This document shows, piece after piece, positions 49,501-57,940 of a DNA stretch of 64,000 nucleotides. The notes beneath the pieces are model-generated. The model was given only the letters and a program-made list of their open reading frames with translations. It was not told where the DNA came from and did not search any database. Positions within the stretch are counted from its first letter, which is position 1. Every line of letters starts with the position of its first letter. A program made the translations under genes and the position numbers. Source of the stretch: Streptomyces sp. NBC_01476 (GTDB lineage Bacteria; Actinomycetota; Actinomycetes; Streptomycetales; Streptomycetaceae); assembly GCF_036227265.1 (NCBI RefSeq), contig NZ_CP109446.1, forward strand, positions 7,209,001-7,273,000, written 5' to 3'.

Positions 49501-51182
49501 TCGGCGCCGCGGCGACCGGTGCAGGCCGGGGCACCGCCAAGGTCACTCTGTGGGACATCGACGGTCACGGCCGGGCCGCCGGGAGCCCGGCTGCCACCGT
49601 CACGGCCGACTCCGTCGAGAGCCTGGCGTTCAACCCGCAGGGCACCCTGCTCGCGGCGGGCGGAGCGCAGGGGGCGATGGCGGTGTGGGACACCACCAGG
49701 ACCGGCCGGCCCACCGTCCGGCAGGTGCAGCAGTTCTCGGCGGACGGCGCGGGCTCCGTCCTGTCGATCTCCTTCGAACCGGACGGCAAGGTGTTCCTCG
49801 CCGCGGACACCACCGGGTCGGTCGAGCAGTGGGAGGAAGCGGGCGACGCCGGCCCCCCGGACATCCGGCGCATCGACGTCTTCACCAGTTTCCCCACCGC
49901 GCTGCCCGTCTACGCGGTCGCCTACAGCCCCGACGGCTCGACCTTCACCGGTGGCGGTGAGAAGGGCTCGGTGGGCCTGTGGAGTTCGGCGAGCGCGCCC
50001 GTCCTGCCGGGGTTCCTCGCTGCCGCCGGCTCGGACGTGCCGGGCAGCGGGTTCAGCGCCGACGGGCGGCTGCTCGCCGTCTCGGCGGGGTCCGATCCCC
50101 AGGGGAGGGTGCGGGTCTGGGACGTCACGGACCCCCATCGTCCGGCGAGCGCCCACACGTTCCCCCGGCAGTGGCGCAACGCCAACTTCATCGGTGACGG
50201 AAGAACGCTGATCACCCAGGACGGGAGCCGGACCAGGATCGCCCTGTGGGACATGCGCGACCCCCGCGGCTCCCGGCACCTGTCGGAACTCGCGGCGGCC
50301 GGCTCCGTGACCGTCTCCAACGACGGCCGGATGCTCGCGGTGGGCACCGCCGGCCGTCCGGCGGTGTCCGTCTTCGACATCAGCGACCCGAGCCGGCCCC
50401 GGCCGCACGGCGAGATCTCCGTACGGAGCGAGGACCAGAGCTCCGAGGTCCACGCACACTTCCTCAACGACACGACGATGCTGGTCTGGGACGACGCGGG
50501 GGCGAGCCTGTGGAGTGCCGGCGCCGTCGCCACGCCCCGGCGGCTGGACACCTTCCAACAGCCGGCGTACATCGGCGGCCTGGCGTACGACGACGGATCG
50601 CGTCTGCTGGCGATGTGGGACTCCGAAGGTCCGCTGACGATGTGGAACCTGAAGGATCCCCGGCACCCGAAGGGCATCGCCTCCGGCGGGATCTCGGCGA
50701 AGGTGCAGAGCGCGGGATTCGTCGGCGAGGACACGCTGGCGGTGGCGACCGCCAACGACTCCAGCATCACCTTGTGGGACGTCGGTGACTCCGCCGCACA
50801 CCCCCAGCGCGTCGGAGTGGTCACCGGCGACGGCAAGATGGCGGGTTTCTCGATCAGCCCCGACCTCAGGACGCTGGCCGGGCAGCCGGCCTTCGGCGGG
50901 CAGGCCCACCTGTGGGACGTCGGGAACCCGCGGCATCCGTCGGACGCGGGCACACTGCCGGACGCGTACGCGCAGGCGGGGGAGTTCAGCCCCGACGGCC
51001 GCACGCTCGCCATGACGAAAACCATCCTGCCCGGCGGTGGAAGCGGGATCGAGCTCACCGACTACAAGGCCGCGGACGCGTACCGCTATCTCTGCTCCCT
51101 CGGCCCGCACCCGATCAGCCGGGCCCGCTGGGAGCAGGTGGTGGGCCGGATCCACGCCTACCGGGAGCCGTGCGGCGACTGA
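46527..51182 (+). CDS. Caspase-like protease fused to nSTAND1 NTPase and WD40 propellers
   Basis: 1551 residues. (1) Caspase/C14-like domain, about 15-255: His96 in YYVGHG and Cys148 in LDCCFAG form the dyad. (2) nSTAND1 NTPase, about 274-740: CPYRGLRSFTADDAAYFFGR, Walker A GPSGAGKSS from residue 320, Walker B VVVDQFEELF with Asp437; a linker repeat RKDGTD interrupts it. (3) One hydrophobic helix (about 755-775) that could anchor it in the membrane. (4) About 14 WD40-type blades (about 830-1520) with recurring LWDV. Predicted to oligomerise on a trigger and activate proteolysis, killing or arresting the cell. Confidence 0.93.
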   Translation: MAPPGPPHRPTALSSTGSRALIVGSGRHIPGSLLPDVPAAGETVRELGRTLVERCGLRAEHLRTLTDPEDPRALGTALTEVAAEATDVLLLYYVGHGLVSPGNELYLATRATSDPVTGLTYNALSYQAVRDTLSECRARSVVVVLDCCFAGRARGAFGTAATHAFELASFGGTYVLTSASADEQALAPAGARYTAFTGELLALLHDGDRTGLPDLTVEDAYRHLRRVLPARGLPEPHRHLSDRAGELVLAGNPAAGPARVPDRPPGTDHEGPEPPCPYRGLRSFTADDAAYFFGREQLVGEVLRKMSEWSDNGGPVAVVGPSGAGKSSLLHAGLLPAIRRGELRVTGSETWPHLSLVPGEHPLATLAGRFTQDTGVPEEVLAARLREDPGHLSALVRQALTRKDAGTDARKDGTDTRKDGTDAGTGTADGRLLVVVDQFEELFTQCADEAERRAFVEALCSVGGPDGSRPAAAMVVIAVRADFYSDCLAYPQLAPTFREFQVPVVPMTPGELRDAIERPAAVAGYRLEEGLSGLVLRDLRIGADRPEPTESGFLPLLSYALEQTWVHRDGRDLLIQGYEASGGVWHAVTRQADLVHDGLTPGARKAARQLLLRMVHVSEDFEDTRRRVDLAELTAARPEAEAAHVAAALDALAGARLITVDDRTAQIAHEALLRSWPRLRAWIDEDRRGLLIHRQLTDAAREWHRTHDRTVLYGGPRLATARERFADAGHRAALTPAEKSFLARSVRGHRLRRASVVIGVGVLVAALLSGLIAVRQSRLAADRADTIASRQLALLADSLRDGDPATALGLSLAAYGISPTAEAGAGVLHSYVTAAPVTLTGPTDRVFNVAYSGDGRVLAASARDRTVRLWDVSDPRRPVARGVIRTDGTAAVAYRPGGRTLAVQTEHSLTLWDVTDPAGPVATAHRTSPAINPPHIAFSPDGSVLAVADAHGAVHLWDTVSAGRPAPLPDLTAGPADVRAVAFAPRGRTLAVGAAATGAGRGTAKVTLWDIDGHGRAAGSPAATVTADSVESLAFNPQGTLLAAGGAQGAMAVWDTTRTGRPTVRQVQQFSADGAGSVLSISFEPDGKVFLAADTTGSVEQWEEAGDAGPPDIRRIDVFTSFPTALPVYAVAYSPDGSTFTGGGEKGSVGLWSSASAPVLPGFLAAAGSDVPGSGFSADGRLLAVSAGSDPQGRVRVWDVTDPHRPASAHTFPRQWRNANFIGDGRTLITQDGSRTRIALWDMRDPRGSRHLSELAAAGSVTVSNDGRMLAVGTAGRPAVSVFDISDPSRPRPHGEISVRSEDQSSEVHAHFLNDTTMLVWDDAGASLWSAGAVATPRRLDTFQQPAYIGGLAYDDGSRLLAMWDSEGPLTMWNLKDPRHPKGIASGGISAKVQSAGFVGEDTLAVATANDSSITLWDVGDSAAHPQRVGVVTGDGKMAGFSISPDLRTLAGQPAFGGQAHLWDVGNPRHPSDAGTLPDAYAQAGEFSPDGRTLAMTKTILPGGGSGIELTDYKAADAYRYLCSLGPHPISRARWEQVVGRIHAYREPCGD
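47749..47800 (+). repeat. 21-bp direct repeat in the NTPase domain linker
   Basis: Two nearly identical 21-bp copies (CCCGGAAAGACGGGACCGAC core), preceded by a diverged third, encode repeated RKDGTD. They sit between Walker A and Walker B in a presumed surface loop. Strain-level copy-number variation is plausible. Confidence 0.75.
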
Positions 51183-51484
51183 CGCGACCGACCGGCGGCA
51201 GGCTCGGCGACTGCTCGGCGGCCGACCGGCGACGTGCCGGCCGGGCACGTTCAGGGCCGGGTCCTGCCGCGGGGCCGGCGGGGGCCGAGTGGCGGGAGTT
51301 CACACCTCGACTCCTCGCCGTTGTCGTCCGCTCATCAGGACATCGGCTGCCGGACATGATGTGACCTGCGCTTTCAGTCGTGGACAGACGCTTGATCTCC
51401 GTTTGTCATCTCATGTCTGCCCGGCTCGCGCCGCCCCTGGGTAGCGTCGCTGCTGTTTGAACTGTCGACCCGGGAAGAACCCTT
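51183..51484. other. Intergenic region before the metallophosphoesterase gene
   Basis: 302 bp with no supported gene and no clear hairpin. A comparatively AT-rich segment (51345-51415) probably holds the promoter of the downstream gene. Confidence 0.45.
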
Positions 51485-53461
51485 ATGTCCATGAACGGTG
51501 ACCACGCGTCACAAGAGCCGACCGGGCAGAGTCGGCGAGGTTTCCTGCGGAACACGGCGCTGGCCGGTGCGGGAGCGGCAGCGGCGGGAGTCGGCGCATC
51601 CGCGCTCGGCGGGACGCCCGCGTTCGCCGCGGAGACCGCCGCCACCGGCGCCGCGGACGCCGCCAAGAGCGGCGGAACCGGCAGGTGGAGCCCGGATCCC
51701 ACCGCCCTCCAGTTCACCCTCGCGGTCATGCCGGACACCCAGTTCCTCTACTGGGGCAGCCAGGACAGCGTCAACCGGACGCCGCAGGAGGAGTCGTTCC
51801 GCTACATCATCGACAACAGCGGGGGCGGCACCGACAACATCGTGTTCATGGCGCACCTCGGTGACCTGACGCAGGACGCCGACGCGTCGTCGTTCCAGCA
51901 GGTCGACAAGGCGTTCGCGCTGCTGGACTCGCACGGTGCCGCGTACAGCGTGCTGGCCGGCAACCACGACGTGACCGGCGACGACAGTCGCGGCGACACC
52001 CCGTATCTGCAGACCATGGGCCCGCAGCGGTTCAAGCACGCGAAGACGTTCGCCGGAGCGGACCCCACCGGCTACAACACCGCGCACATCTTCCAGGCCG
52101 CCGGCCGCTCATGGCTGGTGCTGGCCCTGGACTGGCGGACCACCGACCAGGGCTTCGCATGGGCCGACCAGGTCATCAAGTCCCACCCGAAGATGCCGGT
52201 GATCCTCACTTCGCACGACATCGTCGCCTCGCCGTACGATGACAACGTTTTCCCGTACGAGTCCGGCGACCCGGAGGACAACGCCGTGCTCTCCGGTTAC
52301 GGGCAGACGGTCTGGGACAAACTGATCAACGACAACGACCAGGTCTTCCTGACCCTCAACGGCCACTACTGGCCGCCCGGGCGTACGACCAAGAAGAACG
52401 CGGCCGGCAACGACGTGCACCTGCACATCACGAACTACCAGAACCGGTACTTCGGCGGTGGCGGCATGATCCGGCTCTACCACTTCGACCTGGTCCGCAA
52501 CACCATCGACGTCGAGACCATCAACCCGTGGATCCTGGCCCAGGAGCCCGAGTCCCGCAACGAACTGGCCGCGGAACACGCCCGGATCACCGGCCCGGTC
52601 GACAACTTCTCGATCCCGATCGACTTCGAGCAGCGCTTCTCCGGCTTCATCCCGGTTCCGGTCAGGCCCGCCCGGCCGGCCGGCAAGGAACTGGTGAAGG
52701 GCACGCTGGCGTACTGGCGCTTCGACGGTCAGGGCGCGCCCGGCACCTCGCTCAGCGCGGGCCAGACGATCCGCGACCTGTCCGGCAAGGGCAACGACCT
52801 GACGGTGGTGACCGTGCCGGGCACCGCCGCCGACGCGCTGACCTGGTCCGACGACCACCACCCCGACCAGCCCGGGCACGCCAGCCTGAAGTTCGCCGGC
52901 GGCAGGAACCCGGTCCACGGCACGTATCTGACCACCAAGACGAAGGCCCCGCTGAACACCGAGACGTTCAGGAGCGGGTACACGATCGAGACGTTCGTGA
53001 TGCTGCCGCTGGACTGGGACGCCGGCAACAACGGCAACGCGTCGATTCTCAGCCGGCGGGGCTCGGCCGGGGCAGCGGGCAAGCACGGCAAGAACACCGA
53101 CGTGAACGAGCCGCTGGCCCAGTTCGCCGTCACGAACAACGGCCGCGAGGCGCAGTTCAACCACTACCCGCTGAACGACACCTACCCGACGACCAACTGG
53201 GGTCACGGCATGGTGGAGCTCAAGTGGTGGCACCTGGCGGTGGTCAACGACGGCCGCTACACGAAGCTGTACGTCGAAGGCGCACCGGTCGTCGACAACC
53301 CGAACCGGCTCTCGGTCGGCCTCACTTCGCTGGGGCTGCCGTGGCTGGTGGGCGGCCACGAGTACGCGGGCGCCATCGATGTCATCTTCCACGGCAACGT
53401 CGGTGACATCCGCATCGTGAACCGTCCGCTGTCCAAGGGCGAGTTCCTGACCGCCAAGTAA
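51485..53461 (+). CDS. Tat-exported metallophosphoesterase with LamG (concanavalin-like) domain
   Basis: 658 residues. The Tat signal (SRRGFLRNTALAGAGAAAAG ending near AFAA) precedes a calcineurin-like phosphoesterase with metal motifs MPDTQF, LGDLTQD, GNHD, LTSHD and NGHYWPPG. From about residue 405 a LamG/concanavalin A-like lectin domain follows (GTLAYWRFDGQG, YTIETFVMLPLDWDAGNN, HLAVVNDGRYTKLYVEG). It would act outside the membrane on phosphoesters, perhaps while bound to polysaccharide. ATG 51485 or 51491 may be the start (GGGAAG upstream). Confidence 0.93.
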   Translation: MSMNGDHASQEPTGQSRRGFLRNTALAGAGAAAAGVGASALGGTPAFAAETAATGAADAAKSGGTGRWSPDPTALQFTLAVMPDTQFLYWGSQDSVNRTPQEESFRYIIDNSGGGTDNIVFMAHLGDLTQDADASSFQQVDKAFALLDSHGAAYSVLAGNHDVTGDDSRGDTPYLQTMGPQRFKHAKTFAGADPTGYNTAHIFQAAGRSWLVLALDWRTTDQGFAWADQVIKSHPKMPVILTSHDIVASPYDDNVFPYESGDPEDNAVLSGYGQTVWDKLINDNDQVFLTLNGHYWPPGRTTKKNAAGNDVHLHITNYQNRYFGGGGMIRLYHFDLVRNTIDVETINPWILAQEPESRNELAAEHARITGPVDNFSIPIDFEQRFSGFIPVPVRPARPAGKELVKGTLAYWRFDGQGAPGTSLSAGQTIRDLSGKGNDLTVVTVPGTAADALTWSDDHHPDQPGHASLKFAGGRNPVHGTYLTTKTKAPLNTETFRSGYTIETFVMLPLDWDAGNNGNASILSRRGSAGAAGKHGKNTDVNEPLAQFAVTNNGREAQFNHYPLNDTYPTTNWGHGMVELKWWHLAVVNDGRYTKLYVEGAPVVDNPNRLSVGLTSLGLPWLVGGHEYAGAIDVIFHGNVGDIRIVNRPLSKGEFLTAK

Positions 53462-53474
53462 CACGGTCCCTCCC

Positions 53475-53512
53475 GTCTCCCGCCCCCGGCCCGGCCGCCG
53501 GAGGCGGGAGAC
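53475..53512 (+). terminator. Hairpin terminator after metallophosphoesterase gene
   Basis: A perfect 10-bp stem GTCTCCCGCC/GGCGGGAGAC around an 18-nt GC-rich loop, 13 bp past the stop. Confidence 0.8.
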
Positions 53513-53563
53513 GCGCGTGCCAGGGCGGCGGTGCACGCCGGCGGTGTCCCGCTGTCTCGGATG

Positions 53564-53581
53564 TCTCAGAAGAAGCTGAGA
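53564..53581. promoter_or_regulatory. TCTCAG/CTGAGA inverted repeat before DUF2231 gene
   Basis: TCTCAG and CTGAGA are perfectly inverted with a 6-nt spacer. Related CTCAG/TGAG elements cluster between the response-regulator and ferric-reductase genes (56435-56523), suggesting a shared regulator. Confidence 0.5.
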
Positions 53582-53674
53582 AGTTGGCGTGGAAGGCTGC
53601 GATCTCCTTGCGAGCGGCTACGGGCGACTGTCCGCGGGCACGCTGCGCACGCCTTCTTCCCTGGAGCAACGCCC

Positions 53675-54205
53675 ATGAGCCTTACGCACATCGACGGTCT
53701 GCCGGCGCACATCCTCTTCGTGCACTTCGTGGTGGTGCTGGTGCCGCTGACGGCCCTGGCCGCGGTGGTCTGCGCGGTCCAGCCCCGGTACGCCCGGCGC
53801 CTGGGGCTGGTGCTTCCACTGCTGGGGCTGGTGACACTGGGCCTGGTCCCCGTCACCACCCACGCCGGGGAGTGGCTGGAGTCCCGGGTCGGCGACGACC
53901 CGCTGGTGCGCAAGCACACGGAGCTGGGCGACGGTCTGCTGCCCTGGGCGATCGGTCTGTTCCTGATGACGCTCGCGGTCTGGTGGCTGGGCCGTCGTCC
54001 GGTGCGGTCCGCGACGGCGGCAGACGGATCCCCGGCCGGCCGCGGCTGGTGGAGCTCGCCGACCGTGCTGCGCACGACGGCCGTGGTCGTGGCCGTCGTC
54101 GTCTCCGCCGGCGCCGTGGTGGATGTCTACCGCATCGGTGAGTCCGGCGCGAAGGCGGCCTGGCACGGCACCTACGACAAGTCCGCGAGCGGCGGGCGCC
54201 GCTGA
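53675..54205 (+). CDS. DUF2231-like membrane protein
   Basis: 176 residues from ATG 53675 (GGAG upstream). It begins LTHIDGLPAHILFVHFVVVL, typical of DUF2231 proteins, which have four transmembrane helices and conserved His residues (AHxLxVH; THAGEWLESRV). Some relatives may carry haem or take part in membrane redox reactions; this is not shown. It is convergent with the histidine kinase gene and shares a CTCAG-type motif with the redox operon, so it may belong to the same regulon. Confidence 0.85.
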   Translation: MSLTHIDGLPAHILFVHFVVVLVPLTALAAVVCAVQPRYARRLGLVLPLLGLVTLGLVPVTTHAGEWLESRVGDDPLVRKHTELGDGLLPWAIGLFLMTLAVWWLGRRPVRSATAADGSPAGRGWWSSPTVLRTTAVVVAVVVSAGAVVDVYRIGESGAKAAWHGTYDKSASGGRR

Positions 54206-54236
54206 CCGCGTCCGCCGGCGCGGACATGACGGTACG

Positions 54237-55679
54237 TCAGGTGGCGCGCGGCAGGGTGACGGTGAACACGGTGCCCCCAGGGCGGCTGCGCACCTCGGCG
54301 GTGCCGCCGTGGGCGGTGGCCACCGCGGTGACGATCGCGAGGCCCAGGCCGGCGCCGTGTTTCCCGGGCCCCGGCCGGGTGTGGTCGGCGCGGGCGAAGC
54401 GCTCGAAGACGGTGGGGAGGATGTCCTTTGGGATGCCGGGGCCGTCATCCCCGACCACGAGCCGGACGACTGCCCCGTCCTGCCGGAGCCGTACGGTGAC
54501 ACGGGTGCCGGGCGGGGTGTGCACGCGGGCGTTCGCCAGCAGGTTCCCGGTGATCTGCTGCAGTCGCAGCGGGTCCCCCGTCATCGTGATCGGGGCTTCC
54601 GGCAGATCGAGGACCCAGCGGTGGCCGGGACCCGCGGCGCGTGCGTCGTCGACCGCGTCCAGGACCAGCCGGGTGAGGTCGACCGGCTCGCGGGCCAGCG
54701 GCCGGCCGGCGTCGAGGCGGGCGAGCAGCAGCAGGTCGTCGACCATGCCGCCCATCCGCGCCGACTCGGCCGCGATCCGCTCCAGCGCGCGCGACACCCC
54801 GGACGGCACCGGGTCCGGGTGGAGCCTGGCCAGTTCGGCGTGGCCGCGGATGGACGCGACGGGGGTGCGCAGTTCGTGGCTGGCGTCGGCGGCGAAGCGG
54901 CGCAGCCGTTCCTCGCTGGAGTGCCGCTTGCCCAGCGCGCTCTCCACGTGGCCCAGCATCCGGTTGAGGGCGATGCCGACCTGGCCGACCTCGGTCCGCG
55001 GGTCGGTGTCCGGGACCCTGTCGGGCAGTGCCACCTCGCCGCTGGCCAGCGGGAGCGCGGTCACCGAGGCCGCGGTGGCCGCGACCCGGCGCAGCGGCCG
55101 GAGCGACCACCTCACCCAGAACGCCCCCGCCGCCCCCGCGACCAGCAGCGCGCCGCCGAAGACGGCGCCCTCCACGGCGATCAGCCGGGTCACCGCGCCC
55201 TCCACGCCGCTGAGCGGCAGCCCGGTCACCAGCACGTCCCCGTCGTCCCCGGCGACCGCCTTCACCCGGTAGTCGTCCAGGGCCGACAGCTCCAGTTTGT
55301 GGCTGTGCCCGTCGACGGGGACCGCGGCGATGGCCGCCTTGTCGGCGGCCGTCAGCGTCACGGAGGTGTCCGCTCCCGACCGCACGACGCCGGCCGCCGT
55401 GACCTCCCCCCGCAGCAGCCGGGCGCCGAACGTGCCGGGTACCTGGCGGCGGGTGTCCACATGGTCGTTGTCCGCGTCGGGTTCCCCGGGCCCGCGGTGT
55501 TCCAGGCTGGCCGGGAAGGTGCCGCCGGCCTGGGTGAGCTGCTGGTCCAGCCGCTCGGTGAGGAAGGAGCGCAGCGTGATGACGGCCGCGATGCCCACCG
55601 CGGCGCAGCTCAGCGCGAGCAGCACCACCAGGCCGCAGGTGAGCCGGGCCCGCAGCGTGTGCGGCAGCAGCCGCCTCAC
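54237..55679 (-). CDS. Sensor histidine kinase
   Basis: 480 residues from GTG 55679, overlapping the response-regulator stop (GTGA). TM1 (LTCGLVVLLALSCAAVGIAA), an extracytoplasmic sensor region of ~120 residues, TM2 (AVEGAVFGGALLVAGAAGAF), a HAMP linker, H-box ASHELRTPVASIRGH, N-box NLLANARVHTP, and ATP-binding GDDGPGIP and GAGLGLAI. The OmpR/EnvZ-type kinase senses something outside the membrane, plausibly redox or envelope state given the divergent electron-transfer operon. Confidence 0.96.
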   Translation of the reverse strand: MRRLLPHTLRARLTCGLVVLLALSCAAVGIAAVITLRSFLTERLDQQLTQAGGTFPASLEHRGPGEPDADNDHVDTRRQVPGTFGARLLRGEVTAAGVVRSGADTSVTLTAADKAAIAAVPVDGHSHKLELSALDDYRVKAVAGDDGDVLVTGLPLSGVEGAVTRLIAVEGAVFGGALLVAGAAGAFWVRWSLRPLRRVAATAASVTALPLASGEVALPDRVPDTDPRTEVGQVGIALNRMLGHVESALGKRHSSEERLRRFAADASHELRTPVASIRGHAELARLHPDPVPSGVSRALERIAAESARMGGMVDDLLLLARLDAGRPLAREPVDLTRLVLDAVDDARAAGPGHRWVLDLPEAPITMTGDPLRLQQITGNLLANARVHTPPGTRVTVRLRQDGAVVRLVVGDDGPGIPKDILPTVFERFARADHTRPGPGKHGAGLGLAIVTAVATAHGGTAEVRSRPGGTVFTVTLPRAT

Positions 55680-56419
55680 CGCGGCACGGCCTTCAGTACG
55701 TAGCCGGCCCCCCGCACGGTGTGGATCATCGGCTCCCGGCCGGCGTCGATCTTCCGGCGCAGATAGCTGATGTAGAGCTCCACCACATGGGCCTGGCCGC
55801 CGAAGTCGTAGGACCACACCTGCTCCAGGATCTGCGCCTTGCTCAGCACCCGGCGCGGGTTGCGCATGAGGTACCGGAGGAGTTCGAACTCCGTCGGTGA
55901 CAGGTCGATCGCCTCCCCGCCGCGGCTGACCTCCCGCGCGTCCTCGTCGACCGTGAGATCACCGACCACGAGCAGCGCCGTGTCGCCCCGCGCCCGTGTC
56001 ATCCCGGCCCGGCGCAGCAGGCCGCGCAGCCGGGCGAGCACCTCCTCCAGGCTGAACGGCTTGGTGACGTAGTCGTCCCCGCCGGCCGTGATGCCCGCGA
56101 TCCGGTCCTCCACCGAGTCCCGTGCGGTGAGGAAGAGCACGCACACATCGGGCCGGGCCGCGCGCAGGCCGCGCAGCGCCGCCAGCCCGTTACCGTCGGG
56201 CAGCATGATGTCGAGGACCACCGCGTCCGGCTCGAAGTCCCGCGCCTGGGCGAGCGCGGAGGAGACATCGCCCGCGGTGCGCACCTGCCAGCCCTCGTAG
56301 CGCAGCACCCCGGCGAGCACCTCCGTCAGATCGGGCTCGTCGTCGACCACGAGGACCCGGACCGGGGAGCCGTCCGGCCGGGTCAGGGGCGCGGGCTGAG
56401 CGCGCGGTGCGGTGTCCAT
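55676..56419 (-). CDS. OmpR-family response regulator
   Basis: 247 residues from ATG 56419 (GGAG upstream). Receiver domain: acidic pair VVDDEPD, phosphoacceptor Asp70 in VVLDIMLPDG, switch Thr in FLTARD, Lys in VTKPFS. The C-terminal winged HTH (LSPTEFELLRYLMRNPRRVL; AHVVELYISYLRRKID; HTVRGAGYVLKAV) is of the OmpR/PhoB type. It is cotranscribed with the kinase and divergent from the ferric-reductase operon. Confidence 0.96.
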   Translation of the reverse strand: MDTAPRAQPAPLTRPDGSPVRVLVVDDEPDLTEVLAGVLRYEGWQVRTAGDVSSALAQARDFEPDAVVLDIMLPDGNGLAALRGLRAARPDVCVLFLTARDSVEDRIAGITAGGDDYVTKPFSLEEVLARLRGLLRRAGMTRARGDTALLVVGDLTVDEDAREVSRGGEAIDLSPTEFELLRYLMRNPRRVLSKAQILEQVWSYDFGGQAHVVELYISYLRRKIDAGREPMIHTVRGAGYVLKAVPR

Positions 56420-56434
56420 GGTCACTCCAGCATC

Positions 56435-56523
56435 TCTCAGCCACGGGGTGGCGCGGCGCTGAGGTTCCTCTGAATCGGCTGTGAGCCTTCCGCGGAACCA
56501 CCGACTCAGAGCTGGTTGAGAGG
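56435..56523. promoter_or_regulatory. Cluster of CTCAG/CTGAG elements in divergent promoter
   Basis: Within the 149-bp gap between response-regulator and ferric-reductase genes: TCTCAG (56435), CTGAGG (56459), CTCTGA (56468), and CTCAGAGCTGGTTGAGAGG (56505-56523). GAGGTTCC is also repeated (56461 and 56520). Multiple spaced half-sites fit an OmpR-type regulator controlling both directions. Confidence 0.5.
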
Positions 56524-56568
56524 TTCCACCCGCACAGTGGCCGTGCAGGACGAAGGAAAGGATGTCCG

Positions 56569-57933
56569 ATGACCACCACATACGGCCCGCGCCAGGCACG
56601 GCACGCGGTGGTACCCACCGGAGCGCGCTCCCCGGCCGCACTGGTGCTCTTTGTCTGCTGGGCAGGGGCGGCCGTGGTCCTGGCGCTGTGGTGGCAGGAC
56701 ACCGGCGCCGTGGTCGGCACCGCGGACTGGCTCATCGGCGCCGGCCGGATCGCCGGCCTGCTCAGCGGCTACGGCTGCGCGCTGCTGGTCGGCCTGATGG
56801 CGCGGATCCCGGTCCTGGAACGGGGGGTGGGCAGTGACCGGGTGGCCCGCTGGCACGCCGCACTCGGCCGCTACACGGTGTGCCTGCTGATCGCGCACGT
56901 CACGCTGATCCTGTGGGGTTACGCGGTGCAGGCCCGTACCGGCGTGGCCGGCGAAGCCTCGACCGTCGTCCTGACCTACCCCGAGATGCTCAAGGGCACG
57001 ATCGGCGGGCTGCTGCTGCTCGCCGTCGGAGCCGTCTCCGCGCGGGCGGTACGCCGCAAGGTCCGCTACGAGACCTGGTACTACCTGCACCTGCTCACCT
57101 ACCTGGCGGTGTTCCTCGCCTTCTGGCACCAGCTCGCCCTCGGCGCGGACTTCGCCGCCCACCCACTGGCACGCGGCTTCTGGTACGCGCTCTACGGGGC
57201 GGCGGCGGCAGCGGTGCTGTGGTACCGGGTCACGGCGCCGCTGCGGCTGAACCTGCGGCACCGCTTCCGGGTGGCGCAGGTGGTCCAGGAGACGCCCGAG
57301 GTGGTGTCGGTGATCGTGCGCGGTGAGCGACTGCCGGAACTGGCGGCCCGCTCCGGCCAGTTCCTGCGGTGGCGCTTCCTGGCCCCCGGGCTGTGGTGGA
57401 CGGCGAGCCCGTACTCGCTGTCCACCGCGCCGCGGCCCGACCTGCTGCGCATCACCGTCAAGGCGGTGGGCGGCCACAGCGCGGCGCTGGCCCGGCTGCG
57501 GCCCGGCACCCGGATCTGGGCCGAGGGACCGTACGGCGCCCTGACCGCCGACCGCCGGACCCGCCAGAAGGTGCTGCTGCTCGCGGGCGGGGTCGGTGTG
57601 ACGCCGTTGCGCGCCCTGTTCGAGTCCCTGCCGGCGCAGCCGGGCGACCTCACGATGATCTACCGGGCCCGCACCCCGGACGACCTGGCGCTGCGCGGCG
57701 AACTGGAGTCGATAGCCCGCTCCCGCGGTGCCCGCCTCCACTACCTGCTCAACCAGGCCGACGGCCGCGGCCCACGGCTCACCGCGGACCTCCTGCGCGC
57801 CGCCGTACCGGACGTCGCCCGGCACGACGTCTACCTGTGCGGACCGCCCGGCATGGCACGGGCGTCCTACGAGGCGCTGCGCTCCGCGGGCGTGCCGGGC
57901 CGCCACATCCACCACGAGTCGTTCGAACTGTGA
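56569..57933 (+). CDS. Ferric reductase-like transmembrane flavocytochrome with NAD(P)H:flavin oxidoreductase domain
   Basis: 454 residues. Six transmembrane helices with paired haem-ligand histidines (RWHAALGRYTVCLLIAHVTL; WYYLHLLTYLAVFLAFWHQL) form the b-type cytochrome. The cytoplasmic C-terminal half is an FNR-type domain: FAD motif SPYSLSTAP, NAD(P) motif AGGVGVTPLRAL, and DVYLCGPPGM. It should pass electrons from NAD(P)H across the membrane to the adjacent FMN-binding protein. First gene of a three-gene operon. Confidence 0.95.
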   Translation: MTTTYGPRQARHAVVPTGARSPAALVLFVCWAGAAVVLALWWQDTGAVVGTADWLIGAGRIAGLLSGYGCALLVGLMARIPVLERGVGSDRVARWHAALGRYTVCLLIAHVTLILWGYAVQARTGVAGEASTVVLTYPEMLKGTIGGLLLLAVGAVSARAVRRKVRYETWYYLHLLTYLAVFLAFWHQLALGADFAAHPLARGFWYALYGAAAAAVLWYRVTAPLRLNLRHRFRVAQVVQETPEVVSVIVRGERLPELAARSGQFLRWRFLAPGLWWTASPYSLSTAPRPDLLRITVKAVGGHSAALARLRPGTRIWAEGPYGALTADRRTRQKVLLLAGGVGVTPLRALFESLPAQPGDLTMIYRARTPDDLALRGELESIARSRGARLHYLLNQADGRGPRLTADLLRAAVPDVARHDVYLCGPPGMARASYEALRSAGVPGRHIHHESFEL

Positions 57934-57940
57934 GACGCCC

